29,064 bases of DNA from Pseudomonadota bacterium (GTDB lineage Bacteria > Pseudomonadota > Alphaproteobacteria > Rhizobiales > Xanthobacteraceae): positions 1 through 29,064 of the forward strand of contig JAEZMI010000423.1 in assembly GCA_023414975.1 (NCBI GenBank), written 5' to 3'. A model generated the notes under the pieces. The model ran no database searches, was not told the origin of the DNA, and saw only the letters and a program-made list of their open reading frames with translations. The position numbers were made by a program, and so were the translations under genes. How positions within the stretch are numbered: position 1 is the stretch's first letter; each line of letters opens with the position of its first letter. Positions 6,808 through 14,744 of this stretch are shown here, one piece after another.

Positions 6808-7845
6808 ATGTCGGGAGGGGCTGCCACGACCAAGCCGTCCGGCATGGCCGAGCCTGTGCCCGCCAGTAACCCGAGCGCCAGCGACGTCAGCGCCACCGGC
6901 CGCCGCTCCGCCCGGCTGCGCCTGCGCGCGGCCTGGATGTACTATGTCGAGGGGATGACGCAGAGCGCGATCGCCGAGGCGCTCGACATCGGTCGCGTCA
7001 CCGTCGTGCGCCTGCTGGCCGATGCCCGCCAGCTCAACGAGGTGAAAATCTCGCTCAGCCGCGAGATCGCCGAGCTGCCGCGCCTCGAAATGGGGCTTCA
7101 GAAGGCGTTCGGCCTGCGCGAGGCGGTCGTGGCGCCGCTCTCCGGGCCGCTGGCCGACCCGACCAGCGCTATCGGCGCCGCCACCGGGCAGGTGATTTCC
7201 GACCTCATCCGGCCGGACATGAAGATCGGCTTCGGTTGGGGCCGCACGCTGATGCGCGCGCTGGGATTCATCGACGAGAAGGCGGTGCCGAACCTGCAGG
7301 TGATCTCGCTGCTCGGCGGCATCACCAAGGCACGCCAGTACAACCCCTCGGAATTCGCCTGGCAGCTCTCGCGGATTTTCCAGGCCGATTGCCACCTCAT
7401 CGCCGCCCCGGCCATCGTCGACAGCATCGAGACCAAGCAGGCGCTGATCGAGCGCTGCGGTCTCGGCACCGTCTATAATCTCGCCCGCGAGATGGACGCG
7501 GTGGTGCTGAGCGTCGGCGAGATGGAGGCGGAAAGCACCTCGCTGCGCTTCGGCTTCTTCTCCCAAGCCGATTGGTCGTCGCTGATCGCCGCCGGGGCGG
7601 TGGGCGATGTCGTCTACAATTTCATCGATATCGAGGGCCGCCCCGTCGACCACCCGGTCAACCGCCGCGTCATGTCGATTCCGATCGAAACGCTGCAGGC
7701 GACACCCGAGCGCATTCTCACCTCAGGCGGTCCCGGCAAGACGGGGGCCGTGCTCGGCGCGCTGCGCATGCTGCGCCCGACCGTGTTCATCACCGACGAG
7801 ATCACCGCCGCCGCCGTGCTGAAGGCGGTGGACGCGGAGGGTTGA
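6808..7845 (+). CDS. SorC/DeoR-type sugar-binding transcriptional regulator
   Basis: A 345-residue regulator. After a Ser/Ala-rich 33-residue leader, a helix-turn-helix lies at about 36-75 (AAWMYYVEGMTQSAIAEAL, then IGRVTVVRLL). The rest is the SorC-type effector domain related to sugar-phosphate isomerases: IGFGWGRTL is the phosphosugar-binding loop, with ISLLGGITKAR and LTSGGPGKTGAVLGAL further on. Start at 6808 is preferred because GGGGG lies 7 bases upstream; the ATG at 6802 is only 1 base from that site. It lies 158 bases (to ATG 8004) upstream of an oxidoreductase on the same strand, probably its target. Family assignment is strong; the sugar or polyol effector cannot be deduced. Confidence 0.9.
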   Translation: MSGGAATTKPSGMAEPVPASNPSASDVSATGRRSARLRLRAAWMYYVEGMTQSAIAEALDIGRVTVVRLLADARQLNEVKISLSREIAELPRLEMGLQKAFGLREAVVAPLSGPLADPTSAIGAATGQVISDLIRPDMKIGFGWGRTLMRALGFIDEKAVPNLQVISLLGGITKARQYNPSEFAWQLSRIFQADCHLIAAPAIVDSIETKQALIERCGLGTVYNLAREMDAVVLSVGEMEAESTSLRFGFFSQADWSSLIAAGAVGDVVYNFIDIEGRPVDHPVNRRVMSIPIETLQATPERILTSGGPGKTGAVLGALRMLRPTVFITDEITAAAVLKAVDAEG

Positions 7846-7856
7846 TTCCAACGGGC

Positions 7857-7892
7857 GATCCTGGGGCCGATCTTGGCGGCGATCTTGGGGCC
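7857..7892. repeat. Three tandem 12-bp repeats between regulator and oxidoreductase
   Basis: GATCCTGGGGCC (7857-7868), GATCTTGGCGGC (7869-7880) and GATCTTGGGGCC (7881-7892) are contiguous 12-mers starting 12 bases after the regulator's stop codon. They could be binding sites for that regulator or simple slippage repeats. Confidence 0.75.
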
Positions 7893-8003
7893 GGCCTATT
7901 TGCCTTGGGCGAAATGTCGAGTACCGAAGACCAACGTCGAATTACCATAACGGCAGCGCCGGCCTCGCCGCCGGCGGCAGCGCCGAAAGGAAGGGTTGAG
8001 CGC

Positions 8004-9338
8004 ATGCTCGGGGCAAGCGGCATCGTACGGTCGGGCATCGCCGCCGAACTGGAACAGTGGACCGCCAAGCACGGCCCGGTGACGATCGGACTTGCCGGCG
8101 CCGGGCAGATGGGCACCGACCTCATCGTGCAGGCCGCGCTCATGCCCGGCGTGCGCATCGGCGCGGTGGTCGAACTGAACGCCCAGACCGCCATCGACGC
8201 CGCGCTGATGGCCGGGCACCGCCGCGAGGACGTGGTTTCCGTCGCGACCAGCGCGCAGATCGACCGCGCCATCGAGACCGGGCATTTCGCCATCACCGAC
8301 GATTACCGCGCCATGTGCGCGGCCGGGCATATCGACGTGGTGATCGACGCCACGGGCAGCCCGAATATCGGCACCATCGTCTCGCTGGAGGCGATCCGCA
8401 ACGGCAAGCATGTCGTGCTGCTCAGCGTCGAGGCCGACATCACCATCGGGCGCTACCTCAAGGAAGAGGCCCGCAAGGCCGGCGTGGTGCTGACCGGCGC
8501 CGCCGGCGACGAGCCCGCCGCGACCATCGAGCTGATGAGCTTCGCCCAGGCGCTCGGTCTCGACATTGTCTGCGCCGGCAAAGCGAAGAACAACGCCTTC
8601 AAGCCCGACGCCATTCCCGACGAGTTCGAGGAGGAGGCGCGGGCGCGGAACATGAACCCCCGCATGCTGGTCGAGTTCGTCGACGGCTCCAAGACCATGG
8701 TGGAGATGGCCGCGCTCGCCAATGCCACCGGCCTGGTGCCCGACGTGCCGGGCATGCACGGCCCGGCGGCGGATCGTGACGTGCTGGCGCAGGTGCTCTG
8801 CACCAAGGAAGACGGCGGCATCCTCTCGCGCTCGGGCGTGGTGGACTTCACGCTGGGCAAGGGCGTGGCGCCGGGCGTGTTCTGCATCGTCAAACCCCGC
8901 CATCCCCGCGTGCTGGAGCGCATGGCGGATCTGAAGGTCGGCCCCGGCCCCTGCTTCGCGCTGATCCGGCCGTTCCATCTCACCAGCCTCGAAGTGCCGC
9001 TCTCGGCGGTGCGCGCGGTGATGCACCGCCGGCCCGACATGGAGGTGCTGGACCATCCCGTCGCCGAGTGCACGGCCGTGGCCAAGCGCGACCTCAATCC
9101 CGGCGACACGCTGGGGCGCATCGGCGAATATGATTATCGCGGCTACACGATGAGCTGGCGCGACGCGCGGGACGGCCTCGTCCTCCCGCTCGGCCTCGCC
9201 GAGCGCGCGCGCGTCGTGAAGCCCGTGCGCAAGGGCGAGCGGCTGACCTATGACAATTGCGTGCCGGACGACCAGCTGATCGTCACGCAGATCCGCCGCC
9301 GGCTCGATCAAGCCGACGCGCAGTTTCTGGCGGCGTGA
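8004..9338 (+). CDS. NAD(P)-dependent oxidoreductase with C-terminal SAF domain
   Basis: A 444-residue protein from ATG 8004. An N-terminal Rossmann fold carries the dinucleotide loop GLAGAGQMGTDL at about 27-38; VVIDATGSPNIG resembles homoserine dehydrogenase-type enzymes; the C-terminal ~90 residues form a SAF domain (AKRDLNPGDTLGRIG, PVRKGERLTYDNC), the substrate-binding module also found in sialate synthases and altronate dehydratases. Start 8004 is supported by AAGGAAGG 9 bases upstream; an ATG at 7914 would add 30 Pro/Ala-rich residues and has only a weak GGGCGA. The frame is open further upstream, overlapping the regulator, but that extension is an artefact. Transcribed after a SorC-type regulator, it probably acts on a sugar acid or polyol derivative; the reaction is not known to me. 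Confidence 0.85.
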   Translation: MLGASGIVRSGIAAELEQWTAKHGPVTIGLAGAGQMGTDLIVQAALMPGVRIGAVVELNAQTAIDAALMAGHRREDVVSVATSAQIDRAIETGHFAITDDYRAMCAAGHIDVVIDATGSPNIGTIVSLEAIRNGKHVVLLSVEADITIGRYLKEEARKAGVVLTGAAGDEPAATIELMSFAQALGLDIVCAGKAKNNAFKPDAIPDEFEEEARARNMNPRMLVEFVDGSKTMVEMAALANATGLVPDVPGMHGPAADRDVLAQVLCTKEDGGILSRSGVVDFTLGKGVAPGVFCIVKPRHPRVLERMADLKVGPGPCFALIRPFHLTSLEVPLSAVRAVMHRRPDMEVLDHPVAECTAVAKRDLNPGDTLGRIGEYDYRGYTMSWRDARDGLVLPLGLAERARVVKPVRKGERLTYDNCVPDDQLIVTQIRRRLDQADAQFLAA

Positions 9339-9349
9339 GGGCGCCTGCC

Positions 9350-9631
9350 TCAGGCGTTGCCGGGGCGGGATGTGGCAAGCGCGGTGAAATGCGCGTCGGC
9401 GAGGCGCGCCTCGGCTTCCGCCAGGGCTTCCGCGAGCTGGCGCACCTGCGCGGGATCGAGCACGAGTTGCAGCGCCGGCACCGGCTCGCCGGGTTTCGGG
9501 GCGCTGGTGCCGATCTCGATGCGCAGGCCAACCTTCTCCGTGCCGAACAGGGCGGTGGTGAAGGCCTGCATCGGCCACACCTTCAGGTGCCCCTTGTCGT
9601 CCTTGTCCCAATCGTCGAAGCGGCCAGCCAT
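9350..9631 (-). CDS. Small conserved-looking hypothetical protein
   Basis: A 93-residue soluble protein beginning MAGRFDDWDKDDKGHLKVWP. The N-terminal half is Asp/Trp/Lys-rich and contains FGTEKVGLRIEIG; the C-terminal half is a predicted amphipathic helix (VRQLAEALAEAEARLADAHF). No cysteines, membrane segment or signal peptide. I do not recognise the family. Codon use (GC-rich third positions) matches neighbours, and its stop is 11 bases from the stop of the convergent oxidoreductase gene. GtrA ends 114 bases upstream on the same strand. Confidence 0.65.
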   Translation of the reverse strand: MAGRFDDWDKDDKGHLKVWPMQAFTTALFGTEKVGLRIEIGTSAPKPGEPVPALQLVLDPAQVRQLAEALAEAEARLADAHFTALATSRPGNA

Positions 9632-9673
9632 GGCAAATTCCTCACCGGATGATCGGACGCACGAAGCCGGCGC

Positions 9674-9719
9674 CCCTGTCGGTCCCGGTCTAGCACCAAT
9701 CCCCGCCCCCGCGACAGGG
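9674..9719. repeat. 8-bp inverted repeat with 30-base spacer
   Basis: CCCTGTCG (9674-9681) and CGACAGGG (9712-9719) are perfect inverted arms between the end of gtrA and the start of the small hypothetical gene. No T-tract follows; it may be a weak terminator of the gtr-like operon or an operator. Confidence 0.4.
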
Positions 9720-9745
9720 CACGCCCGGCGCTGCGGCGGTGAGCC

Positions 9746-10219
9746 TCAGGCCGCGGGCGGCGTGGCGCGCGCGCCCTCTTGGCGCGTCTCGCGAAAGGTC
9801 CAGAGTGCGTTGCCGGCATAGTGCCAGAGCACGAGAAGGCCGGTAACGAGGATCTGGGCCGGAAGATAAGGCGCGCCGAGTTGGCCCGTCAGCAGCGCCA
9901 TCAGCCCGGCATTGATGAGGAGGCCCAGCCCCGCCACCGCGAAGAACTTGCCGGCCGCTTCCACATGGCGCTTGTCCGAGCGGAAAATGATGCGCCGGCT
10001 AAGTTGATAGTTCACCAGCCCGCCGGTGAGAAATCCGGCCGTGGAGCCGAGCACCGGGCCGGCGAGGCCACTCTGCACGAGCCCGATCAGCACCGCATAA
10101 TGGGCGGCAGTGCCGAGCGCGCCGAGTGCCGCGAAGAGCAGGATGTGCCGGACGCGCGCCAGCACGGCCCCGCCGTTCGCCGCCTCCATCACGATCCGGT
10201 GCTCTTGGGTCCTGGTCAC
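9746..10219 (-). CDS. gtrA: GtrA-family membrane protein (probable polyprenyl-sugar flippase)
   Basis: A 157-residue integral membrane protein with four predicted helices at about 24-44, 50-70, 92-112 and 118-138. The segment LFAALGALGTAAHYAVLIGL and the NYQLSRRIIFRS loop followed by LWTFRET near the end are GtrA signatures. Family members are thought to flip an undecaprenyl-phosphate sugar across the inner membrane. It starts at GTG 10219, whose GTGA overlaps the stop of the preceding glycosyltransferase gene, indicating coupled translation; an internal ATG at 10190 is an alternative. It is the last gene of a three-gene operon. Confidence 0.9.
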   Translation of the reverse strand: MTRTQEHRIVMEAANGGAVLARVRHILLFAALGALGTAAHYAVLIGLVQSGLAGPVLGSTAGFLTGGLVNYQLSRRIIFRSDKRHVEAAGKFFAVAGLGLLINAGLMALLTGQLGAPYLPAQILVTGLLVLWHYAGNALWTFRETRQEGARATPPAA

Positions 10220-12015
10220 GGCTTGGCCTTGGCGACCTGCGGCCCGAGCGTTTGCTGCAGCGATACCGCCGGGGTGTTGAAATCGATCCCCCAGCCCTCA
10301 TCCTCGGGCATCTGGACCGGCAGGTCGATGGGCGGGTTCTTGCCGCGCACGTCGAACACGGTGGCAAGCGGCACGCCCATCCGGCTGATCGTGGCATAGG
10401 TCAGGCCCGGCACGTTGTCACAGCCGACATTGCGGGCGCTCAGGACGAAATCCGCGTCGTCCCAGTCCTCGACCATCTCGAATTCGGGGCCGAGATGGGT
10501 CGAGACCTGGGCATCCTCGGCGCAGACCGCGACCTTGTAATGGATCGGCGCCTTGCCGGGCGCGACGGCCGCTTCCTGCTGCAGCCCGTGCAGCAGCGTG
10601 AGGCTCGCCTCCTCCAGGCTCGCGCCCCAATAGTCGCCCTCGAAACGGCCCCAGGCTCCGGCGGTGCCCCCGACCAACTGATTATAGGCAACGTATTGAT
10701 AGGGGTGCAGGCGGGCGAAGGTGTCAGCATTGACGGCGAACAGCGCCACTGCCGCCGACGCGAAGGCCAGGGCGGGCAGCGGGCTCGCGCCCAGCAGCAG
10801 CCGCCAGGCGGCGGTGAGGCCGAGCGCGCCCAATACCGTCACCGGCGGCAGCACGAACAGGAAATGGCGGATGCCGTTATAAAGCGGGGGGTGATCGGAC
10901 AGGGTGAAGACGACCGGCACCAGAACCGCCAGCAGCACCGGCAGCAAAGCGAGGAGGCGGCGCGGATGGTGCGCCAGAAGCCCTGCCGTGCCTTGCTGGC
11001 GCAAATCGCGCACCAGACGCGCCAGCACGACACCCGCCATCGCCAAGGCCGCGACGAGCCCCATCAGCGTGATCTCGGGCAGCTTGATCAGCAGGTATTC
11101 CGACATATAGGTCGGCGGCAGCTGGTCGATGGGCAATTCCCGCCCGTTGAACAGCGTCTTCAGGTCGAAGGCGAAATTGTTGAAGGCGCCCATCGCCTTG
11201 AAAAAATTGGTCGGCGGCAGCACCGACCACGGCCAGGTGACGGCCATGATGGCGAGGGCGATGAGCCCGGCCACCGCAAGGCGCGGCAGCAGGCGCAGCG
11301 GCAGACGCGCCTGCCGCAACAGCGCCGCGCCGGCAAGCACCGTGACCGCCAGATAGAACACCGCGAAGACGCCACCGACGCGCAGCCCGAGCGCGCAGCC
11401 CACCGCGACGCCAAGACCCACCACGAGGCGCCAGCCCGGCAGTTCCGGCAGGCGGGCACCGAGCGCGGCGATGCAGTAAAGGCTCCACACCATGGCGGCC
11501 GCGAAGGGAACGTCCTTGGTATGGGTGAACATCGCGCCGCCATACATGCCGGTGACGGCGAGCATGAGCACCGCGATGATGCCGGTCTTCTCCCCGCCCA
11601 GCAGCCGGCCGAGCCGCCACACGCCGATCAACCCGACAAAGCCGAAGCCGGCGGACAGCAGGTGACGCCACTCATAGAGCGGGAGCGGCACGTATGGCTG
11701 GAGGCCGGCGGCGATGAGGTCGAACAGCCCGCCGTAAAGGTACAGGTTGATGTAGTGGAAGGCGCTCTCGTCGGCGAAGCCGCTGGCGTACCAGTTGAGC
11801 AGCAGTTCGCCATAGGCGTGCTGCACCGGCTCGTCATTGCTGAGGCCGTAATCGCGGAAGGTCAGCAGGATGAAGGCGGCGATGCCGGCGAACAGCGTGA
11901 GGCTCACCGCGCGGGTGAGTGTGGCCGAGCGCCACAGGGACGCAAGACGGGCGCGCACGGACATGGCGCGCAGCCGACCGGCCGCGGCCGACGGAAACGA
12001 CGGAGAAACACTCAC
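10216..12015 (-). CDS. GT-C fold membrane glycosyltransferase (family 39/83-like)
   Basis: A 599-residue protein with about ten or eleven predicted membrane helices. The first periplasmic loop after helix 1 (about 34-53) contains YGLSNDEPVQH, carrying the acidic DE pair that acts as catalytic base in GT-C polyprenyl-phosphate-sugar-dependent transferases. HTKDVPFAA and PPTNFFKAMG are further loop motifs of the PMT/ArnT-like group. The last ~170 residues form a soluble periplasmic domain with three cysteines. The start is GTG 12015, overlapping the stop of the GT2 gene by GTGA; an ATG at 11964 is possible. Sandwiched between GtrB-like and GtrA genes, it should transfer the flipped sugar to a periplasmic glycan or lipid acceptor. 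Acceptor and sugar unknown. Confidence 0.88.
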   Translation of the reverse strand: MSVSPSFPSAAAGRLRAMSVRARLASLWRSATLTRAVSLTLFAGIAAFILLTFRDYGLSNDEPVQHAYGELLLNWYASGFADESAFHYINLYLYGGLFDLIAAGLQPYVPLPLYEWRHLLSAGFGFVGLIGVWRLGRLLGGEKTGIIAVLMLAVTGMYGGAMFTHTKDVPFAAAMVWSLYCIAALGARLPELPGWRLVVGLGVAVGCALGLRVGGVFAVFYLAVTVLAGAALLRQARLPLRLLPRLAVAGLIALAIMAVTWPWSVLPPTNFFKAMGAFNNFAFDLKTLFNGRELPIDQLPPTYMSEYLLIKLPEITLMGLVAALAMAGVVLARLVRDLRQQGTAGLLAHHPRRLLALLPVLLAVLVPVVFTLSDHPPLYNGIRHFLFVLPPVTVLGALGLTAAWRLLLGASPLPALAFASAAVALFAVNADTFARLHPYQYVAYNQLVGGTAGAWGRFEGDYWGASLEEASLTLLHGLQQEAAVAPGKAPIHYKVAVCAEDAQVSTHLGPEFEMVEDWDDADFVLSARNVGCDNVPGLTYATISRMGVPLATVFDVRGKNPPIDLPVQMPEDEGWGIDFNTPAVSLQQTLGPQVAKAKP

Positions 12016-13058
12016 GAGATGCGACCGTCCGGCACGAGCGAGGGGGAACGCGTGCCATGATCGGCCGCTGCGTGAGCAAAGGCCGCCGCACCCAGCGAGA
12101 CCGGGGTGAAGCCGATCTCGTCGGCGATGAGATAGAGCGGACGGCGCTTCACCTCGGTGAAGATGCGGCCGATATACTCGCCCATGACTCCGAGGCTGAT
12201 GAGCTGAACGCCCGAGACGAAGAGCATGCTCACCATGATGGTGGGGAAGCCCGGCGTGCGCACGCCGAAAACCATCGCCTCGCCGATGAGATAGAGGCCA
12301 TAGAGCCCCGACAGCCCCGCCAGCAGCACGCCGACGAAGGACCAGACGCGCAGCGGCACCATGGAGAAGGAGGACAAGCCATCAAAGGCATAGCGCAGGA
12401 GGCGGATCAGATTGAAGGAGCTGGTGCCGCCGGCACGCTCGGCCACCTCGAACTCGATCTCCTCCTGCCGGAAGCCGACCCAGCTGGTGATGCCCTTCAT
12501 GAACCGATTGCGCTCGGGCAGCGCGTTGATGGCGTCCACCACGCGGCGGTCGAACAGGCGGAAATCGCCCGCGCCCTCGGGGATATCGACCTCGGAGAGT
12601 GCGTGGAAGAAATGGTAGAAGCCGCGGGTGAGCAGCCGGCGGGAGAAGGGATCCGTGTCGCGCGAGCGGCGCACCGCGATCACCATCTGCGCGCCCTCGC
12701 GCCAGCGGGCGATCATCTGCGGGATCACCTCCGGCGGGTGCTGGAGATCGGAATCCATCAGCACCACCATGTCGCCCACCGCGGCGCGCAGGCCAGCGGC
12801 CATCGCCGCCTCCTTGCCGAAATTCCGGGCGAAGCGCAGGGCCTTCACCGAGGGATCGGCGCGGCCAAGCTCGGTGAGCGTGGCGAAGCTGTCGTCGCGA
12901 CTGCCGTCATCGACGAAGATCAGCTCCCGCGCTATGCCGGGCTCCGCATCCAGCACGGCGCAGAGCCGGGCATGGAGCGCGCGCAGGCAGCTCGCCTCGT
13001 TATAGACAGGAACGACGATGGAGATCAGGCGAGTTTCCCTAGGGTGCATATCCGGCAT
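12012..13058 (-). CDS. gtrB: GtrB-like polyprenyl-phosphate glycosyltransferase (GT2)
   Basis: A 348-residue GT-A enzyme with C-terminal membrane anchor. LISIVVPVYNEASC begins the fold; VDDGS at 49-53 and MDSDLQHPP at 101-109 are the nucleotide-sugar and metal sites. GAGDFRLFDRR and RNRFMKGITSWVGF are typical of the DPMS/ArnC/GtrB subgroup. Two helices lie near 238-262 and 272-296, followed by GEYIGRIFTEVKRRPLY, a family signature. It should attach a sugar to undecaprenyl phosphate on the cytoplasmic face. ATG 13058 and ATG 13049 are both possible; neither has a strong ribosome site. First gene of the operon with the GT-C and GtrA genes, with overlapping stop/start codons throughout. Confidence 0.92.
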   Translation of the reverse strand: MPDMHPRETRLISIVVPVYNEASCLRALHARLCAVLDAEPGIARELIFVDDGSRDDSFATLTELGRADPSVKALRFARNFGKEAAMAAGLRAAVGDMVVLMDSDLQHPPEVIPQMIARWREGAQMVIAVRRSRDTDPFSRRLLTRGFYHFFHALSEVDIPEGAGDFRLFDRRVVDAINALPERNRFMKGITSWVGFRQEEIEFEVAERAGGTSSFNLIRLLRYAFDGLSSFSMVPLRVWSFVGVLLAGLSGLYGLYLIGEAMVFGVRTPGFPTIMVSMLFVSGVQLISLGVMGEYIGRIFTEVKRRPLYLIADEIGFTPVSLGAAAFAHAAADHGTRSPSLVPDGRIS

Positions 13059-13081
13059 GTTTTCGTCGCTGGTTTTACTTA

Positions 13082-13111
13082 CGCCTACCGTCAGGGAAGG
13101 CCGCCTGTCAA
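13082..13111 (-). promoter_or_regulatory. Possible promoter of the gtr-like operon
   Basis: TTGACA on the minus strand (13111-13106) is a perfect -35 box. The best -10 is TAGGCG (13087-13082) after 18 bases, which is weak. The predicted leader to ATG 13058 is short. Confidence 0.35.
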
Positions 13112-13193
13112 ATCTTTAGAGCAGTTTTGGCTGTTCTGAAGCTTGCGAAGAAGTAAGATCGGATTGTGAACTTTCTTGGGCGTACCGAAGCCG

Positions 13194-14060
13194 ATGGATA
13201 ATGCCGTTAGACCCATAGTAATTTGTGCCGATGATTACGGCTTGAGCATGGGTGTTTGCGATGCAATCGAACAGCTGATCGCACAGCGGCGGCTTTCCGC
13301 GACCGGCGCGATGACCGGCATGGCCGCCTGGCGGGCGCGTGCCAGCGATTTCCGCGCGCTCATCCGCCAGCACCCGGCGGATGTCGGGCTGCACTTCACG
13401 CTCACCGGCCAGCGCCCGCTCACTCCCGCCCACGGCCTGGCGGCCGACGGGCGCTTGCCCGACATCGGGGCGCTGATCCTTCGGGCGTTTTCGGGGACGC
13501 TGCCGCGCGCGGCCGTGCGCGATGAATTGCGCGCGCAGCTCGACGCCTTCGAGGATGCGTGGAATGGCCCGCCGGACTTTCTCGACGGGCACCAGCACGC
13601 CCATGCGCTGCCGGGCATTCGCACGATCGTGGTGGAAGAGCTCGCGCGCCGTTACGCCGGCCGGCCGTTCTGGGTGCGCAATTGCCGCGAGCCGGCCGCC
13701 TGGGCGCGCCGGCGGGGGCACGGCTGGCGCAAGGCGGTGCTCATCGGCACACTGGCCGCCGGCGCCGCCGGGCAGGCGCGGGCGGCCGGCTTCGCCACCA
13801 ATGACAGCTTTCGCGGACTTTACGACTTCGGGCCGGTCCCGGGCTTCCGCACCATCTTCCGCGCGGCCCTGACGGGGCCGGGGGAACGTGTGCTGGTGCA
13901 TTGCCACCCCGGCACGGTGGACGAGGAACTGCGCCGGCTCGACCCGCTTCTGGAGCCGCGGGAGCGGGAACTGGCCTATCTCGCCTCACAGGAGTGCGGT
14001 GAGGATCTGGCCGCCGCCGGGGTTCGTCCCGGCCGTTTCTGGGAGATGACGGGGCGCTGA
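13194..14060 (+). CDS. hpnK: YdjC/ChbG/HpnK-family carbohydrate deacetylase
   Basis: A 288-residue protein. IVICADDYGLSMGV (8-21) contains the paired Asp13/Asp14 of the family; GLHFTLTG gives His67; DGHQHAHALPG (131-141) supplies the histidines of the divalent metal site; LVHCHPG is near 241. YdjC/ChbG proteins deacetylate N-acetylated sugars, and the HpnK subgroup is tied to hopanoid glycolipid clusters, but no hopanoid gene is in this window, so the symbol is provisional. Start at ATG 13194; an in-frame TTG at 13176 is less likely. It is divergent from gtrB, consistent with a role in surface-glycan modification, and its stop lies in a 16-bp tandem duplication shared with the convergent DUF983 gene. 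Confidence 0.82.
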   Translation: MDNAVRPIVICADDYGLSMGVCDAIEQLIAQRRLSATGAMTGMAAWRARASDFRALIRQHPADVGLHFTLTGQRPLTPAHGLAADGRLPDIGALILRAFSGTLPRAAVRDELRAQLDAFEDAWNGPPDFLDGHQHAHALPGIRTIVVEELARRYAGRPFWVRNCREPAAWARRRGHGWRKAVLIGTLAAGAAGQARAAGFATNDSFRGLYDFGPVPGFRTIFRAALTGPGERVLVHCHPGTVDEELRRLDPLLEPRERELAYLASQECGEDLAAAGVRPGRFWEMTGR

Positions 14061-14082
14061 GCCTCAGGGGCGCTGAACCTCA
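14051..14082. repeat. 16-bp tandem duplication over two convergent stop codons
   Basis: GGGGCGCTGAGCCTCA (14051-14066) is followed directly by GGGGCGCTGAACCTCA (14067-14082), identical but for one base. The first copy holds the TGA of the deacetylase gene and the second holds the TGA of the opposing DUF983 gene. Confidence 0.85.
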
Positions 14083-14502
14083 GGCGCGCGGCGCCTTCGG
14101 GATGGCATCCACGGCCTCGGGCCGATCGACCGGGACAAGACGCCCCTCCTCCGCCTTGTAATAGTACTGGCTCGCTACCAGCCATCCCTTGAGCGGGCGC
14201 AGCGGCGGGATGCAGGTCAGCAGCAGCACCGGCAAGGTCGTGATGAGGTGGACCCAATAGGGCACCTGGAACGCCACCTCCAGCCAGATGCCGAACAGCA
14301 CGGCGGGGATGCAGACGAAGCAAATGACGAAGAAGGCCGGCCCGTCCGCCGGGTCGGCGAAGGAATAATCGAGGTCGCACACCTCGCAGCGTGGGGCGAG
14401 CGCAAGGAAGCCGTCGAAGAGATGACCCTGACCGCAGCGTGGGCAACGCCCCCTTACCCCGGTCTCGAAAGGCGACAGCCCCGGCCATTCACGCGCTGAC
14501 AT
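14080..14502 (-). CDS. DUF983 family zinc-ribbon membrane protein
   Basis: A 140-residue protein. GRCPRCGQGHLFDGFL (18-33) followed by CEVCDLDYSFADPADGPAFF contains a four-cysteine zinc ribbon (C20, C23, C39, C42) and the family's PADGPAFF signature. Two membrane helices follow at about 57-77 and 83-103. DUF983 proteins are widespread in Alphaproteobacteria and often sit near cytochrome oxidase genes, which are absent here. Function unknown. ATG 14502; the upstream region leads into the AT-rich island at 14571-14640. Its 3' end meets the deacetylase gene within a tandem duplication. Confidence 0.9.
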   Translation of the reverse strand: MSAREWPGLSPFETGVRGRCPRCGQGHLFDGFLALAPRCEVCDLDYSFADPADGPAFFVICFVCIPAVLFGIWLEVAFQVPYWVHLITTLPVLLLTCIPPLRPLKGWLVASQYYYKAEEGRLVPVDRPEAVDAIPKAPRA

Positions 14503-14570
14503 TGCTTGATCTCCCCGCTTCCGGGCACCGCGCGCCCTCCTTGCAGGAGATGCGCCCTCCCCTGGGCGAC

Positions 14571-14640
14571 GTCAATGAATGAATACAAACATTTATCCAT
14601 TCAAGATACATTCAATATCATCTTGTATGGAAATTATTCT
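14571..14640. other. AT-rich intergenic island with inverted repeats
   Basis: This 70-base stretch has 18 G/C bases (about 26%), in a very GC-rich window. It contains CAAGAT (14602-14607) facing ATCTTG (14620-14625), TGAATG (14576-14581) facing CATTCA (14598-14603), and a second CATTCA at 14609-14614. It lies between the divergent DUF983 gene and a short plus-strand gene, so a promoter/operator region is the simplest reading; no clear -35/-10 pair could be fixed. Confidence 0.5.
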
Positions 14641-14744
14641 GCGTGGGGGATATCACCCCTCCTTGGGAGGTCAGGCGGGCGTTAACCAATTGCGGCGAAG
14701 CTGTGTCGCATCGAATGATCGATTCGCCCGCGCATGAGCTGTGT

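Noticed and set aside
7572..8003. Extension of the oxidoreductase upstream into the regulator gene
   Set aside because: The added residues overlap the SorC effector domain in another frame and are Arg-rich nonsense; ATG 8004 has a good ribosome site.
7896..9611. A 571-codon minus-strand frame opposite the SAF oxidoreductase
   Set aside because: Composition is typical of antisense frames in GC-rich genes; the plus strand has recognised Rossmann and SAF motifs.
10126..12060. A 644-codon plus-strand frame opposite the GT-C gene
   Set aside because: Its product is Arg/Gln/His/Gly-rich with no domain, while the minus-strand frame gives a clear multi-helix glycosyltransferase in overlap with two good neighbours. 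It is a high-GC antisense shadow.
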